Below, in pieces: positions 13,320-26,100 of a stretch of DNA of 64,000 bases. A model generated the notes under the pieces. That model saw only the letters and a program-made list of their open reading frames with translations, was not told the origin of the DNA and searched no databases. Both the position numbers and the translations under genes were made by a program. The stretch comes from Otis tarda (lineage: Eukaryota; Chordata; Aves; Otidiformes; Otididae), in the NCBI GenBank assembly GCA_026413225.1, contig CM048557.1, positions 17,524,871 through 17,588,870 of the forward strand, given 5' to 3'. How positions within the stretch are numbered: the stretch's first letter is position 1; the number at the start of each line of letters is the position of its first letter.

Positions 13320-16300
13320 GAAAAAATGGAAGCAGCCTGGCTTTGACATCAGGTAGGACTCATCTGCTCTGCAAGCTAGAAGAAATTGAACAAATGCTGT
13401 GGAGCAGGGGATCTTCAGCAGCACCTCAGGGAGAGGAGTAGGGGAGTTGCGCAGGTGACTGCTTCCATCCTGTTTATCAGCCTCTTTTTCTGCCCTCTAC
13501 TTAGATGTTAACTCCAGTGCATTGGCTGTTGAGGAGGCTTTGCTGGATGACCAGCCTTGGTTTGGAACTCATCGTCTTGCCTTTTACATTGGCTTCCTTC
13601 TGTGAGTTTGGAGAAGTCCTCTGACAGCCTTGTGCCGGGTACCTCCGCTGGGGTGCCAGGGGTAGGCAGGAGTGCATTCAGTGCAGGGATCTAACGCCCT
13701 CCCATCTCTTGCTAGGTTGCCTTGGCATCCTTCCCTTTCACCAGGCAGTTCTTATTAATGTTACTAATTACTATTCTGTCTTAACGCTTACAGGATTTGC
13801 CAGTTCCTGTGTGCCGATGGGGATCGTGTTCTGGCTCCTTGTTGGTGCCTTAAGAGAAGCCAGTGCTCTGAACAGGTACGTTTGCCGTGCTCCTGGTGAG
13901 GGGGAGAGAGTCTGTATGTGTCCAAGAGTGAAATGCGTGCAAGGTTTGCCTTATGGGTGTGGACTGGCAGATACTGTGGGAGAGACCGCTCGGCAGTGAG
14001 TAGTTTTGTTTCCATCCAGATGTGTTCTGAAAACAGCCAGGCAGAAGGTAAGGTTTGCACTCAGCCTTGCTGACAGCCCTCTGAAGAAAGCACTGGAAAA
14101 CACAGCGTCACTGCAGAGCAGCTCCTGCGAGGCCGCGCTCCTTGCTAGTGCAGGCACAGCCTTTTCCTTCCCGTAGCACCAGCTGGGGAATCCTGGTCGA
14201 GCTGGCGGCTGCGCGTGCCGCTACTGCTTTACTGGCCTTTGATAGCTCCTCCATAGCGTGCGTCTGCCCCTCGTCCCGAGTGGGGGTGGGAGGAAGCTGT
14301 TTTCATGTTGGTACCCAACCATGAACAAATCTGCTATTGTTTTCTTAATGCACAGCAAGAGCAGCCTGTAGCAGCTTATTCCTCCCTGGATAATTACTGC
14401 TCTGCCACTGATTGCTGTCAGAAGCAGTGGAGTCGTGCCTCCGCTGCACTGCCCGGTGCATCCTTTTGCCTGAGTTATTTGATGTATTTATTGCTTTAAG
14501 GCATCAGTGCTCAAATTAAAAATCTCATCCGTGCTCTCTGCAACTGTTTGGCGCTGTGAGTGGATGGCCTGAGTCAGTTACAGTCACCGAGATGCCAGAC
14601 GCGCTTTCAGGGATGCCCTTCGCTGTGCTACCAGCAGATCTGCTTGCACCTCGATTTCCATTCCTGTGTTATTTTGAGGAGGAGAAAATCCAGGGCTGAG
14701 TTGCAGGCTATGTTTTTATTAACTGGAATGATGTTTCCAGCTGACCAGGGCTGTGTATGCAGCCACTGGAATTGGAGTGGAATATTTTGCTGTTTGTGGT
14801 CGCTCAGGGGAGGTCTGTGAAGTGGGTAGATGGATGCTGCCGCAGGAGCATCAATGGACAAGGAGGGATTGGCCAGGAATGCCGAGCTGGAGCCTTCAGC
14901 TTGCCGTAAGGGCTTACAGAGCAAAAGAAACTGCTTCGGCAAATGTCCATCCCTGATGGATCTCATCCCAAAAGGGCATTGCCTTGCATTTAGCCTGCCT
15001 GAATGGCCTGTTTGATTGTAGGAGGATGTAACCATAACTCAATGAAGCTTTCTTGATCCCTAAAAAAGTGAAATGGATTCATTATGGAAAGTGATCTTGC
15101 TGGAAAACCTGGTTCATCCAGGACTGTCTGGGCGGTGCGGCGAATGTGCTGGAGGAGTAGGAGTCAGGGCGGAGCTGTTTCCACCTAATTCCCCTGAACT
15201 TCCTGGGGTTTGTTGCACCGTACAAGCAGACGTGCTCTCCGCTTCGGAGCTGAAAGCAGAGCTGGTTAGTAGAGCACTGCCTGTGCTTCCCATGCTAGTC
15301 TTCTCGTTGTACTTTCCTTTTCTTAAGTTAATTTTCCAGCATAAAAGGCTTCTTTTTAAAGGGAGAACCGTGATGAGAAGGGGAACAGCAAAGGTAGGAG
15401 TGCCTCCATTTGCTAGCAAGCTGTCACAGGTGTGTCTGAGTTGCAGGGAGCCAGCACTGAGTCAGCGCCCCAGACTCCTGGTGACTCAGGTGGCAAGAGC
15501 CCAAGTCATTCTCTTACATGCCTGAATTGCAGCAAATTTCCTGTAATAGGGTTTCTCCTCCTGGAGCGGCCGTGTAGGGAGCAGTGTGTCATTCTCCTCC
15601 TCCCACACAGGTTATGAGCAGCTCGCTTCACAGGGGATGCAGGCAAGTGGTGGTGATGGCACTTCTCTTCCTGCCAAAACAGGTGGAAACTGGATTTACC
15701 CCAGCACCCTCAACCCCTTTTCTCCTCTTTCCCTCTTAAGATGGGACAAGTCACAGTTGTTGCAGCTGTCTGTCTGTTGAGCTTGATGAGACTCTCATGC
15801 AAATCTGGAGCTTGTGTTCTCCTGGCAGGTCTGCTTGCATGCATTATCCACTACTTCATTGTACGGGGAAGGGATCTATTTTCTGAAACATGGTTTATTT
15901 TTAGTCAAGACTTTCCCTGTCTAACTGGCAAAAGTTCAGCATTTGCAGCACAATTTGCAGAAGAAGCGATTTCCCCAAGTACTCGGGCTGGGGGAAGGGA
16001 GAGGAAATGTCGTATTAGCTAGAAAAAAAGCTAAATGCTGACTTGAAAAAATAGCTTGAGACGCTGTTGTGAGAGCATAAGGATGGGCCATGCAAGTTGA
16101 GAACAGCGCTGTGTTTGCTGCAGTCTGGGTTGCTCTTGTTTTTCCTCATAACAGCTGCCACAGAGGTTAACCAACCGTGGATGGGTGGGAACTGCTGTTC
16201 TGGCTCTGGGGGTCGGTGTACCCAGCCTTTTGGCCTGACCCTGAGTTGGCAAACTCACCTTAACTACAGCATCCTTGGGAGGAGTATGTCCATGCAGTGG

Positions 16301-17594
16301 GTTGCACTGTCCTGTTGCACCTGTGCTTGGGGCCGCTGGAGGCTCGACGAGGGTCCAGCTTTGTGATGATACAGGCGCTATCATCCCTACGTTTGAGTAT
16401 CCTTGTGAGATACCCTGAAAGGAATAGAGTGGTGCGTGGGATGTCCTGGGGCACTGCTGCAGCTGTCTCCTCTCCTCCCCAGCTGCTGCTCCAGGGACAA
16501 ACTGTCTTCATATGCCTCATTGCCTTCATGAACTGCTCCCAACCATTCTGGGTCTTGAACTGACTTCTCATGTGAACAAGTACCCACCAGAGGTGCGGAC
16601 ATCTTTCTTGTTCTTGCATCTCCCCTGACATTTCCACCGCTCCTTTTACAGAGGCATCTTTGTTACTGTTAGCTGTTAATGCTGCGAACACCAGATGTCC
16701 GAGGATGACACCAGGGAGTGGATGACTGTGTTCAAAGCCTTTCATACTTATTCCTCTGACAAATGAGGCTTGGCTTCTCGTGTGGGCACATAAATAACGT
16801 GTTTGCTGCTGTGGGTTAACTCCTGCAGTTTATTTTATCCTTCTCCGCCCCCCCCAGCCATCAGTTGCACAGCAGCTTTGTCACAGTTCCATTGAGAAAT
16901 TCCAAGGAGAAATTGCTGAGTTTCAGTTTTCTTCTGAATGTTTGGAAACCAGAAGAAAGAGGGGAAGTAGCACTAGGATTTCAGATGTCTTCTACATTCA
17001 ATCCAAATACAATACATTGCCTGCACGTGACAGAGCCATATCTTTGTGAAAGAATTGGGGATGAAATTTTTAAGTGCTGTTTCAGTCACTGGGGTAGAAG
17101 CACCATGAGAATCAAGGTACGAGCACCCATCAGCTGTCTAGAGCAGTAATCTTCCCAGGGGGGATTAATCTAATTTAAAGAATAAAAATATTTATGCAGT
17201 CAGGAAAGTCTCTGCCATTTCCTGCTGAGCTTCCTGAGAAGACTGGGAAAAATTCAGTGCTGAAACAACCCTTTTCTCTCCGGGGGTGTGGCTCATGTTT
17301 TCCTAAGACCTGTTATTATCTTCCTGTTGAAAAAACATCTGTATCAGCTGGCAAATTAGGATTGTTTTAGCTACTCAGTTTTCCCTGGTTCCCTGGGGAC
17401 TTGCTCATGTGAACCTATTTGCAAATCCCGTCCATGTGGGATGCAGAACATCTTGCACGTGTTCCAGTGTTGCTGCAGTGGTTGGCCCTGTGTTTGCCAT
17501 GTCCCTGATGACCTGTGGATATAGAGATTTCATAAGGTTGAAGCTTTTCCTTAGGAGAAGTTTGTGGGTGGTTGGTTTTTGGTTTTGGTGTGGG

Positions 17595-17636
17595 TTTTTT
17601 TTCCCCCCTTTTTTTTTCCTTCCCCCTCCCCCTTTT
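17595..17636 (+). repeat. 42-nt pure pyrimidine tract
   Basis: An uninterrupted C/T stretch with alternating T and C runs (T8 C6 T9 and so on). Such tracts are low-complexity and can adopt triplex structures; no acceptor AG follows directly. Confidence 0.9.
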
Positions 17637-20600
17637 ATATTGCTAATTATTTCAGGGGAACTCCTATCTTAGTAGTGCTTTCTCTCCGAAAAGTATTTCT
17701 CTTCCTCTCTGTCTCTTGCCTTCAGAGGCTTGAAGAACCCTGATACGTTAGGAAAGCCAGTCCCTACTTTAAATTGCCTTAAGCATGTGAATACTCAGCT
17801 CAATTTCCTTTTACAGCAGCTTGTTATGAAAGGAGCAGGAATCTCAGGGCATCCCTGGGTCAGCTTTTCTTCTGACCCTTGGGTGAAAGCAAGGAGGATT
17901 TAGCTCCAGCGGGTGAGTGCTTGGAGGAGGAGGTGTCCATCTTGAGCTTTGAGTACTCTGGTAGGAAAATATTTCTCTTATCAGTGAATTTTTGCTGATA
18001 TTGTTGAACTATGCTTGAAGTCTGTGGGCAGATATTGTAATCTGCTGGCGAAGACGCTGTGAAAATAGCCGTCCAAAGGTGCTTCTAAATTGCTTATGCC
18101 CAAAGCAATACCCTGTCTCCAGTGGAGGTGGAGGAACTGCTCTGGAAGGAGCCGGATGGAAGCTGAGCAGCCTGATTCAAGACTCCACTTGCTCTAACCA
18201 GACTTTGTGGCTTGCAAATGTGCTGGATTTTGAGTAGGCTGAGAGGTTCACTTGGCTGGCAGCCTCCAGCCCCAGGTAGTCTGGCAGGTGAGGAGCAGCC
18301 ACGTCTGTGGCTGAACGCTGAGACCAAGGTCTGCATGTGCGGCTGTAGCAGTGGGAAGGCTGTCTCTGGGTTACCTGCAGTGAAGGGTGGCGCTGACTTT
18401 TGCAAGGTTCAGATCACCGTTTTGAAAATCTTTGTTTAACCCAGATGAGCAGTTGTGGTGTGGAGATCTTTTCCTTGGGCGTTTCACAGTTCGTGTTTAC
18501 CCAGCCCTCTAAGCGTGACAGCGCCAATTTTAAGTGTCTTTCAGTTTGCTTTCACATGCAGGGATCTCGTGTATCCCTCATGGAGAGTCAGCGTTTTGTG
18601 CCTGTCGACATTGCTGCTTGTCCCTTGAGGTTGTTGTGCTCTGCTTTGCTCTGTAATTACTTGCCACGCACTGCATGTTTCCCAGCAGCTTTCGCTGCAG
18701 TTTTTAAAAGGGAGGATAAGGAACAGCGGACAGAGGGACATCTGGGAGGGCTACTGGTAGTGGGCAGGGGGAATGGTTTCAGCCCTCATGCTTGGATGAA
18801 GCATAGTCTCCAGGCAGATCCCATTGTGACTCTTGATGAAGTTTCCCTTTCCTTGGCTGGCTTGTTGGAAAACCCTTTTCACTCTGAGTTTGATTTGGAA
18901 AGAGAAACACCCACACGGATGGCTGCTTTTCAGCTGTCATTCATGTTGGGGTTTTTTATGTTCCTTTTTGCATTACTCTCAGGTGAAACCCAGGCTTACT
19001 GCCAAAAAACATATCCCAGAATTAGAAAGAAACTAAACACTAAGCACGTTCTGTTTCTTCTCTCTAAGCTAGAAATGCAATGGGCTATCTAGTATTTTAT
19101 CAGTTCACAAGGGATTGTGTTGCTCTTTGCTTTTGGCTGAGTTTCCATGTAGTTCACTTGTTTGTTTTCCTCAGATACAGCTTTCATTAAAACTTATTTT
19201 GGCTCTCTTTAGCTCCTTGCTGGAGACTGTCTGAATGGTGCCACTTCTAGACAAATGCCAGCACTCTGCTTTGGAGTCCTACTGGTCTCATCTGATAAGG
19301 GCTTTTTATTTTTTTCATCCTAAGTAGCTCTCAGAAGAATTGCTGGGTTGTTAAATAATAAGAAGGGTTTTTAGGTCTTTGAGATATTGTAACTGAAGGC
19401 AAAGGAAGGAGAGCAATAGCATTGCTGGAAGAATTGGATTTGGTGTGCTGGTGATTTATGAAACTGAAGATACGGCTTCTTGCTTGGATGCCTTGTTGGG
19501 ATCCAAGATGCTATGGATGGCACGGTCCACATAAAGTCCACTTTTCTGGCCGTACAAGGTCTTTGGTCTTGCAAAGCTGACTTTTTAGCCAGTAAAGGAG
19601 AAGCAGAGTTATTCACAGCTAGCAAGCGTGCGCCTGTGGTTGGACTTTACTCTCTAAAGGCTCTTGAGAGGATGCTGGAGGGTCCTGCACCAGGCTACTA
19701 AGGTGCAGGAAGAGGAGGCTGAGGAAGAAGGTGGAAATGGCAACCTAAAGGCAAAGGTTTCTGGTGGCTTTCTAGAATTGCGACTTGCTGCCCACTTTTT
19801 TGTTTATGTTCTCTAACCCTGCACACTGCTGTGGCAGGGCCTGTGGTAGGCTTTGGTAGGCTGGAAAGGTGCTGGCAAAAGGAGGTGGCTGGTACTTCAG
19901 GTGCATTAACTCCTTCCTAAAATACCAATTTTAAGAAAAAAAAAGTCTTTTTCTAGGGTAGCTGGTTTTGGGGCCTCGCTGGCCATGCTTTGCACGGAAA
20001 TAGGACTGTCTGAAGGCTGCTTTAAGAGAACAGGCAGTGGTACACGCGTGGCGTGCAATGATGCTGACAGTGCTGCCCCTGCGCGTTTCCGTACCTCAGT
20101 TGGTATGTTGCACAGTGAGGACCACACCGAGGAGAAGCGCGATCTCCCAGTGATTTAGCAGGCTGCATTTAAGTATGCTGAGATTTATCGCTGCAGGATC
20201 GGTGGTGGCTTGAAAGGTGCCCCTGCTGTCTCTCTCCTGCAATGAGGATTTTTTTAAAAGGAAGGATCTGTGGAAGAAGGAGACAAAGCAGCAGACACAA
20301 ACTTTCTTTAGGTAATGGGGGGGCAAGTGAGATGTTTGCTGCTGTTCCCATCTGCAGCCCCGTGTTTATTCTACATGTGCATTGTCCCATCTTGGGCCCT
20401 TTACATTAGGAGGTCTAACTTGTTTCTGAGACGTGGGAGGATGGAGAGGGGCTCACAGGGCTGATGAGGCTCATCCTGCCCCCAACAATCAATCCTTCAT
20501 TCCTTGTTTTCCGCCCCCAGCGCGGTGCTAAGCAGAGACAGCCTGGAGGTGTGGTCCCAGCAGCCTAGATGTGGCGGCTGGGCTGGTCCCACGCCTGGGT

Positions 20601-23114
20601 GGGAGCTGTGGGAGGTCCAGGGGCCGCATCCCTGCGTGGTGCGAATGCTGGGAGCTGCTGAAACCCCCGTGCCAGGTTTCTGCTGAATGCACTCCTGGAT
20701 TAAACCGGGTAAAAAACAGGCTTGTGGGAGCTGGGATAAATGGCTTGACCATGGCGATTTTCTTTTTGGTCTTTATTTCCTAGCGTGCAACTGCTGTAAT
20801 TCCTCTGTGCTGCTTTTATGATCTTCAATTTCTGAAAGTATGTTTTTCTTTTTCTTTCTTTCCTGAGGGTTTTGGGCAGTGTTTTCCAAAGCTATTGTGG
20901 TGGGCATGTCCCCTTCCCTCCAAGCAGCAGCTTTCATTTTTGAATGAATAGCTCAGCATTGTTCACATTGTCTTTCAGTTTTACAGGCTTTTTTTTTTTT
21001 TCCCTTTTGACTTCAACTAAAGCAGTCTCCTAAATGCTTCTGGAGCCCTTTGGATCACTTTGCAGAAAATACATTTTTCCTATTACAGAAGGTCTTGTAT
21101 TCAAAGCTCCGGGCAGGAAAACTCCTTTTGTAGCGCTCACATTCGAGTTTCTGAAAGCGTGATTCTTGCGGGCTTTTTGCTTGAGTTTTGGCCAGGTTTC
21201 GGTAAAGATCGCGCTGCGTTCAGCTTTAAGCAGGATTTCATAAGCTTGATGAAGTTGACTTTTGTTGAAACATTTCTAACGACATAACAAACCCTGCTAC
21301 TTCTGGTTTCTACATAGCATCCCACATGTTAAATCTGTTCTACTCTTCCAGCCAAATGCCTATTTTTCCCCCCGCAATTCCTTCCAGAAATAACAGGCTA
21401 TTATTAGCATCTGTATGCATGTGCCTTTACCAGCCTTGACATAGCTTTGCATCAAAGACGTTTATCTCCTTACCCACGTTGAACTCGGAAGCTGGACCCT
21501 GTGGTCAGCATGGTGTACGTCTGCAGGCCTCTCGTGGTGTGTTCAGAGCATGATCTTCTGGCTGTGCAAAGACTTAGGTTTGCTTCCCTAATCTAAAATT
21601 AAATGCAGTAACTAATTTCTGCACTCAGACTCTTTGGAACTAAGTATCTTTTAAGTGAGGAATGGACTTTATTTGCATTTTGGGGTTTTCCCCTTCCCCT
21701 GTGAGCGCTGAATACCGGGGAAAGGCTTTCACCGGTTATATCGGCCTGGGTAGACGGTATTTGTAGCATAGCAGTGAAGTCTCCTAGGATGTGTCTGACT
21801 TCTTCCTCTCTCTGGTAACAAACACTGTCCCCCTTCTTATCGAAGGGCACAAGATCTTCTTGCCCATTGGGTACCAGGAGTCTGCTGATCCAGCAGTGGG
21901 AGGACTGTGATGAGCAAACTGCCCTGGGACAGGATGCGAGCTACCCACAGCAAGTCACTAAGATCTTCTCAACCACCAGCTAATTACCATGACCTTGCAG
22001 TGTTTGTAGCTTGTGATGTGATGCTCAGAAGATAAGTTTCCTGAGTGTTAACTGTTTGAACGGTGCAATCCCAGTACTTGCTGCAGTTGAGTTGGATGCA
22101 CTGTAAGGAACAAGCAGCTTTTGAGCTATTGTGGTCCTTAAGGTAGAAAAAAAAATAATAATTTTAAAAAGGGTGAAGGGGGAGAATGGAACATGTGTAG
22201 GGATCAATAACCTTTTCTCAAGATGCTGTTCTCATTTGTCCTTTGAATTAACTTTTTTTCCCAGTGTAACACCAGAATTTTGCAATAAAATCCACATGTG
22301 AGAAACCAGTGGTGTGTCTTCTAGTCAAAGCAGCCTCCATGTCATCTGACTACTTAAGTGGTCATAGAGAAATGTTTGGATTGAGCAGCCAGAGGCCAAA
22401 TTCATGTTGAATGAATTAGTTTCTACCCTTTATACTGTAATGACAATGCCGTTAGAGAAACCACATGAGAGGAACATTTCTCAGAGCATCTCTTCTGAGT
22501 TCGTGTGTTTAAAACTGCAAACTTGAGGACTTTTAATCGCAGCTAAAACCTGTCTGTGTTTCTTGGGGGGATGCTTTTCCTTGGTTAGGTTTTGTGGCAG
22601 GGCAGCTGTAGTATGCGTGCTTGCTGCTGGTGATGGGTTGGTCTCAGAGAGGAGAAGTTTGTATCCTCCTGTTTCAGCCCTTGACCTCTTTTCAAGTGGT
22701 GCCTCACTGTGTCAGCCCCTCTGAAAAGCTTAGTGATAGGTATATTATTTTTCTTCAAAATTATGCAGTGCTTGCTTATATTGACCTGGAGTAATACTCC
22801 AAGTATGGTAATGACTTTTATTTCCGTAGGAAAAGATGTACTTTCTTTCCTCCTTTAGCCTCATTTCACTTAAGGTTGCTCTAAGCAGCTGTTTCTTTGG
22901 CTGTTTTCAGACACTAGCCAAAACTACTGGTGTTCAGCCTTTCAGGCTTTATGTGTAGGTTAAATGAAGGAATACTTTCATGAACAACCTAATCATGTCA
23001 CTGCAACATCCCTTAGGCAGGTGTAGTCATGATTACCTAAAAATGCCAAAGGTATAAGGTGAGAAGTTGAGTATGCTCCTCCTTGAAAAAACTGCTTAGA
23101 AGTAGAGGTCAATT

Positions 23115-23131
23115 AAAAAAAAAAAAAAAAA
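23115..23131 (+). repeat. A17 homopolymer
   Basis: A run of 17 A. No retrocopy was recognised upstream of it and no flanking duplication is obvious, so it is listed as a simple repeat only. Confidence 0.9.
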
Positions 23132-26100
23132 GTAATTTTCCAAAGGGCTTGTAATTGACAGTTGCCTGAATCCTGAATTCAGACAGTTGTCTGAATATTA
23201 TTTCTGAGAGAAAACACCATTTCCTTCTCTTTCTGCCACCAAAATTGGAGATGCCCTTCAGGCCTCCAAGATGAGATGAGCAGCAGTCATCTCTCTGCTG
23301 CAGCAGTCTCTCTCTGTGACTCTTTTTGCCTGGTGTATTAAAAACCCTCCAGGTAGGCTGAGCTGTGTTTACATTAGATGTTCCTCTGTCTCAGTTAAGA
23401 AGATCTCTTGGATAAATGTTTAGCCTTAGTGTTGAGAGCAAGCATTTCTGTAAGCAGGATGATGCCAAGACTATTGGTATGTTAATTGGGGGAAAAAAAA
23501 TTAAAAGGAAAAGGAAAAAAAAAATCCATGGACTGTACAGCTTGCTTGAGCTTTCTAGCCTTAGAGGTTTGGCAGATGTACTGCGAAAGAGACTCCTGCT
23601 TTCCTGATGGAAACTCTGTGGATTAAACTTTCTTTGAGTTGAGGGACTTTGTACGTCTGGTATGGAAAAGCCTGCAAGCGTACCCAGCTCACAGCATCTG
23701 TGGAAAAACCAGCTGCTGTGTGTCTGCTTCTGAGTGGCTGTCCCGGGGATCTGCCTGAAAGTCTGTTTTTACCATTGCTCCAGCACAGTATCAGGCTTGG
23801 CACACTTTGTCACGCAAAATAATACAGATAGGGTTTGCAGCTGGCACACCTTTTAAAGAGCCTGCTACTATCACCTTGCCACAACACATTAATTATGGTG
23901 TTGAGGTAGTGATAGCAGTACAGTATTACAGCTAAAATGGCTCCTATACCTGTAGTACCAAGGATCGCTTTGGTTCATCATGTTTGTATTGGTATCCATG
24001 AGAAAATCATCCCCTGCTCTCCCTAATAAGATTGCAAAAGCTGCAAGGTATGAGAGAACAGACTTGGTGTTAATAATTTAGAAGCTAGATGCCTACTGCT
24101 TTCTTAATAGTTGCAGTAGCACACATGAAAATATGATTTATTCGTTATGATACAAACACCCTGCAAAATCCATACAATGTGAATTTTTACCTGCGTAAAA
24201 CCATGCTTGTAGATAACTACTCGTATTATACTTAACTACTAGTATACCTGTTGAAGGATTGCCCTGGATATCAGACTGAACTTGAAAAGTCACTGCAGTC
24301 ATGCTTACCGAGTACTTTATAAGCTGTATTTATTTGCAAATTGGGCAGTCACCTCCTGTTTGATGGGAAATGTGACTACCGAAGACAGGCCTTCGGATTA
24401 ATTTCAATTGCATGTTATTTTCCTTCCAAAGCTAGAATTACAATTTATGAAAGTAGCAGGGACGCAGATGCTTGTCAGATGCTCTTAGGTTCTTCAGAGG
24501 ATTTTTGGGACACCCTCTGCAGTGAAGGGGCGAGGAGCTCTCAGCCTTCTCAGTTTGGTAAGCGTGTCCCCACATGTGCTCTGTCTAACAGAGCAGATAC
24601 TGGAGGGCTTGCGTGTTCGCAAGCTCTGCACCGAAGCTCTCCACTTGGTGTGAGATATATGGAATTGCTGTACCTTTTCCCTGGAGGCTGAGCTGTTCCC
24701 CTACCCTGGAACTGAAGAGAAAAACAGCCATTATTAGCAGATCAAAAAGAGCAGTCTGCCAGCCCGCCTAATGCACGGGTTATGCCACAGCCTGGAGCTG
24801 GGCTTTTTGTTAAGAGCAACTCAAATTAAAAAAGCAAGCAAACCTCTGAACAAAACAGAAACCAAAACTAACAAAGGAAGCATCTGCTATTCAGATGAAC
24901 TAATATAGGTGAGGGAGGAAAAAACAAGTCATCAGAGACCTCTGAAGACTTGATATTTTGGCCAGAAACCTGCAGTTTGGAGCTGGCAAGCATTCATAGT
25001 CCCATGATGCAGATGTTCCTGTGGTGCAATCCTAGGCAAAAGCAGGCTGGATGATGAAGAGCGGTGGAAGATGCTGAGCTAGGATGCAGAAAAGCTATGT
25101 CTTAGATCTTGCTCTGTTTAGACAAGTTGAGATATACCTCTCCAGGGCAGCTCTGGTTCTGTTCTCCATCGTTTCGATGTGACAAGAAGTACAGTGGGGA
25201 GGAAGGGAGCCTGGTCCCAGCATTCACCTCCGTTTTTGGGTTGCATGGTAAAGCAGAGTGCAGCACTGGTATGTGGCAGCACCAAGGGACTGACTTGGCT
25301 GCTTTGCACAAGCATCAACTCATGGTGATAGGGTGGGAGCTCTGGTCTGCAGGACGCTTGGCTTCATGCTGAGATAGGTTGGTTTATTTGGAAGACTAGC
25401 ACAAGGCAGAGATGCTTAGGTTACTGTTGTTGTTACTATAGACTTTTTAATGCTGGGTTAAGGATGCATCCCTGCAAACACAGGAGCAGGAGGGCTACTT
25501 GTTCTGGTTACTCTCCTAATTGCCAGAAGCCTGGCTGGTACGAGGTGGGAGAAGAAATGAGAAGAAAGGTTGTTTTAGCTGGATGCCAAATGTAAAGAGC
25601 AGGTATGATACGCTCGCGAGCTGCATTGTCGGCACGTAAATCTACTGAACAGAAGAGTGGACAGACTGCTTGTATGGGCAGTGCTGTCAGCTCTCATTTT
25701 CTCACAGCTGGGGGACCATGAATGCACAGACCCCATTGATGGGATGTCCTGGTTTTAAACCTTCTCAGTGAAGGGATTTGTCTGCCCTGAAGCATAACAC
25801 ATTTCTGTGTATGCCTTTCCAATAGCAAAGGGTTTCACACCCCTTTGCTGAACAGTCCCTGCCAGCCCCAGAGGTGACAAGTGCCATGTCGCGTATCTTC
25901 ACCTCTCTGTGGAGCGAGAGGTGCCTGGCCCAGAGTTTTTAGTTGTGATCATCACTCTCGTTATTACTGTTTGTGATGTCCATAGAGCTCAGAGTCTTTT
26001 ATTCAACCAGCAACTAGTGAGAGCACCCTCATAAAGTTTTAGTAACTTGTCATTTAATACCTTAAGTCTTGGCTCTTGTATTCAGAAGTGAGTAACCTGG

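Noticed and set aside
18400-19092. 230-codon open frame, + strand
   Set aside because: The peptide has no recognisable domain, is rich in residues expected from T-rich non-coding DNA, and has no splice or promoter context. Chance is enough.
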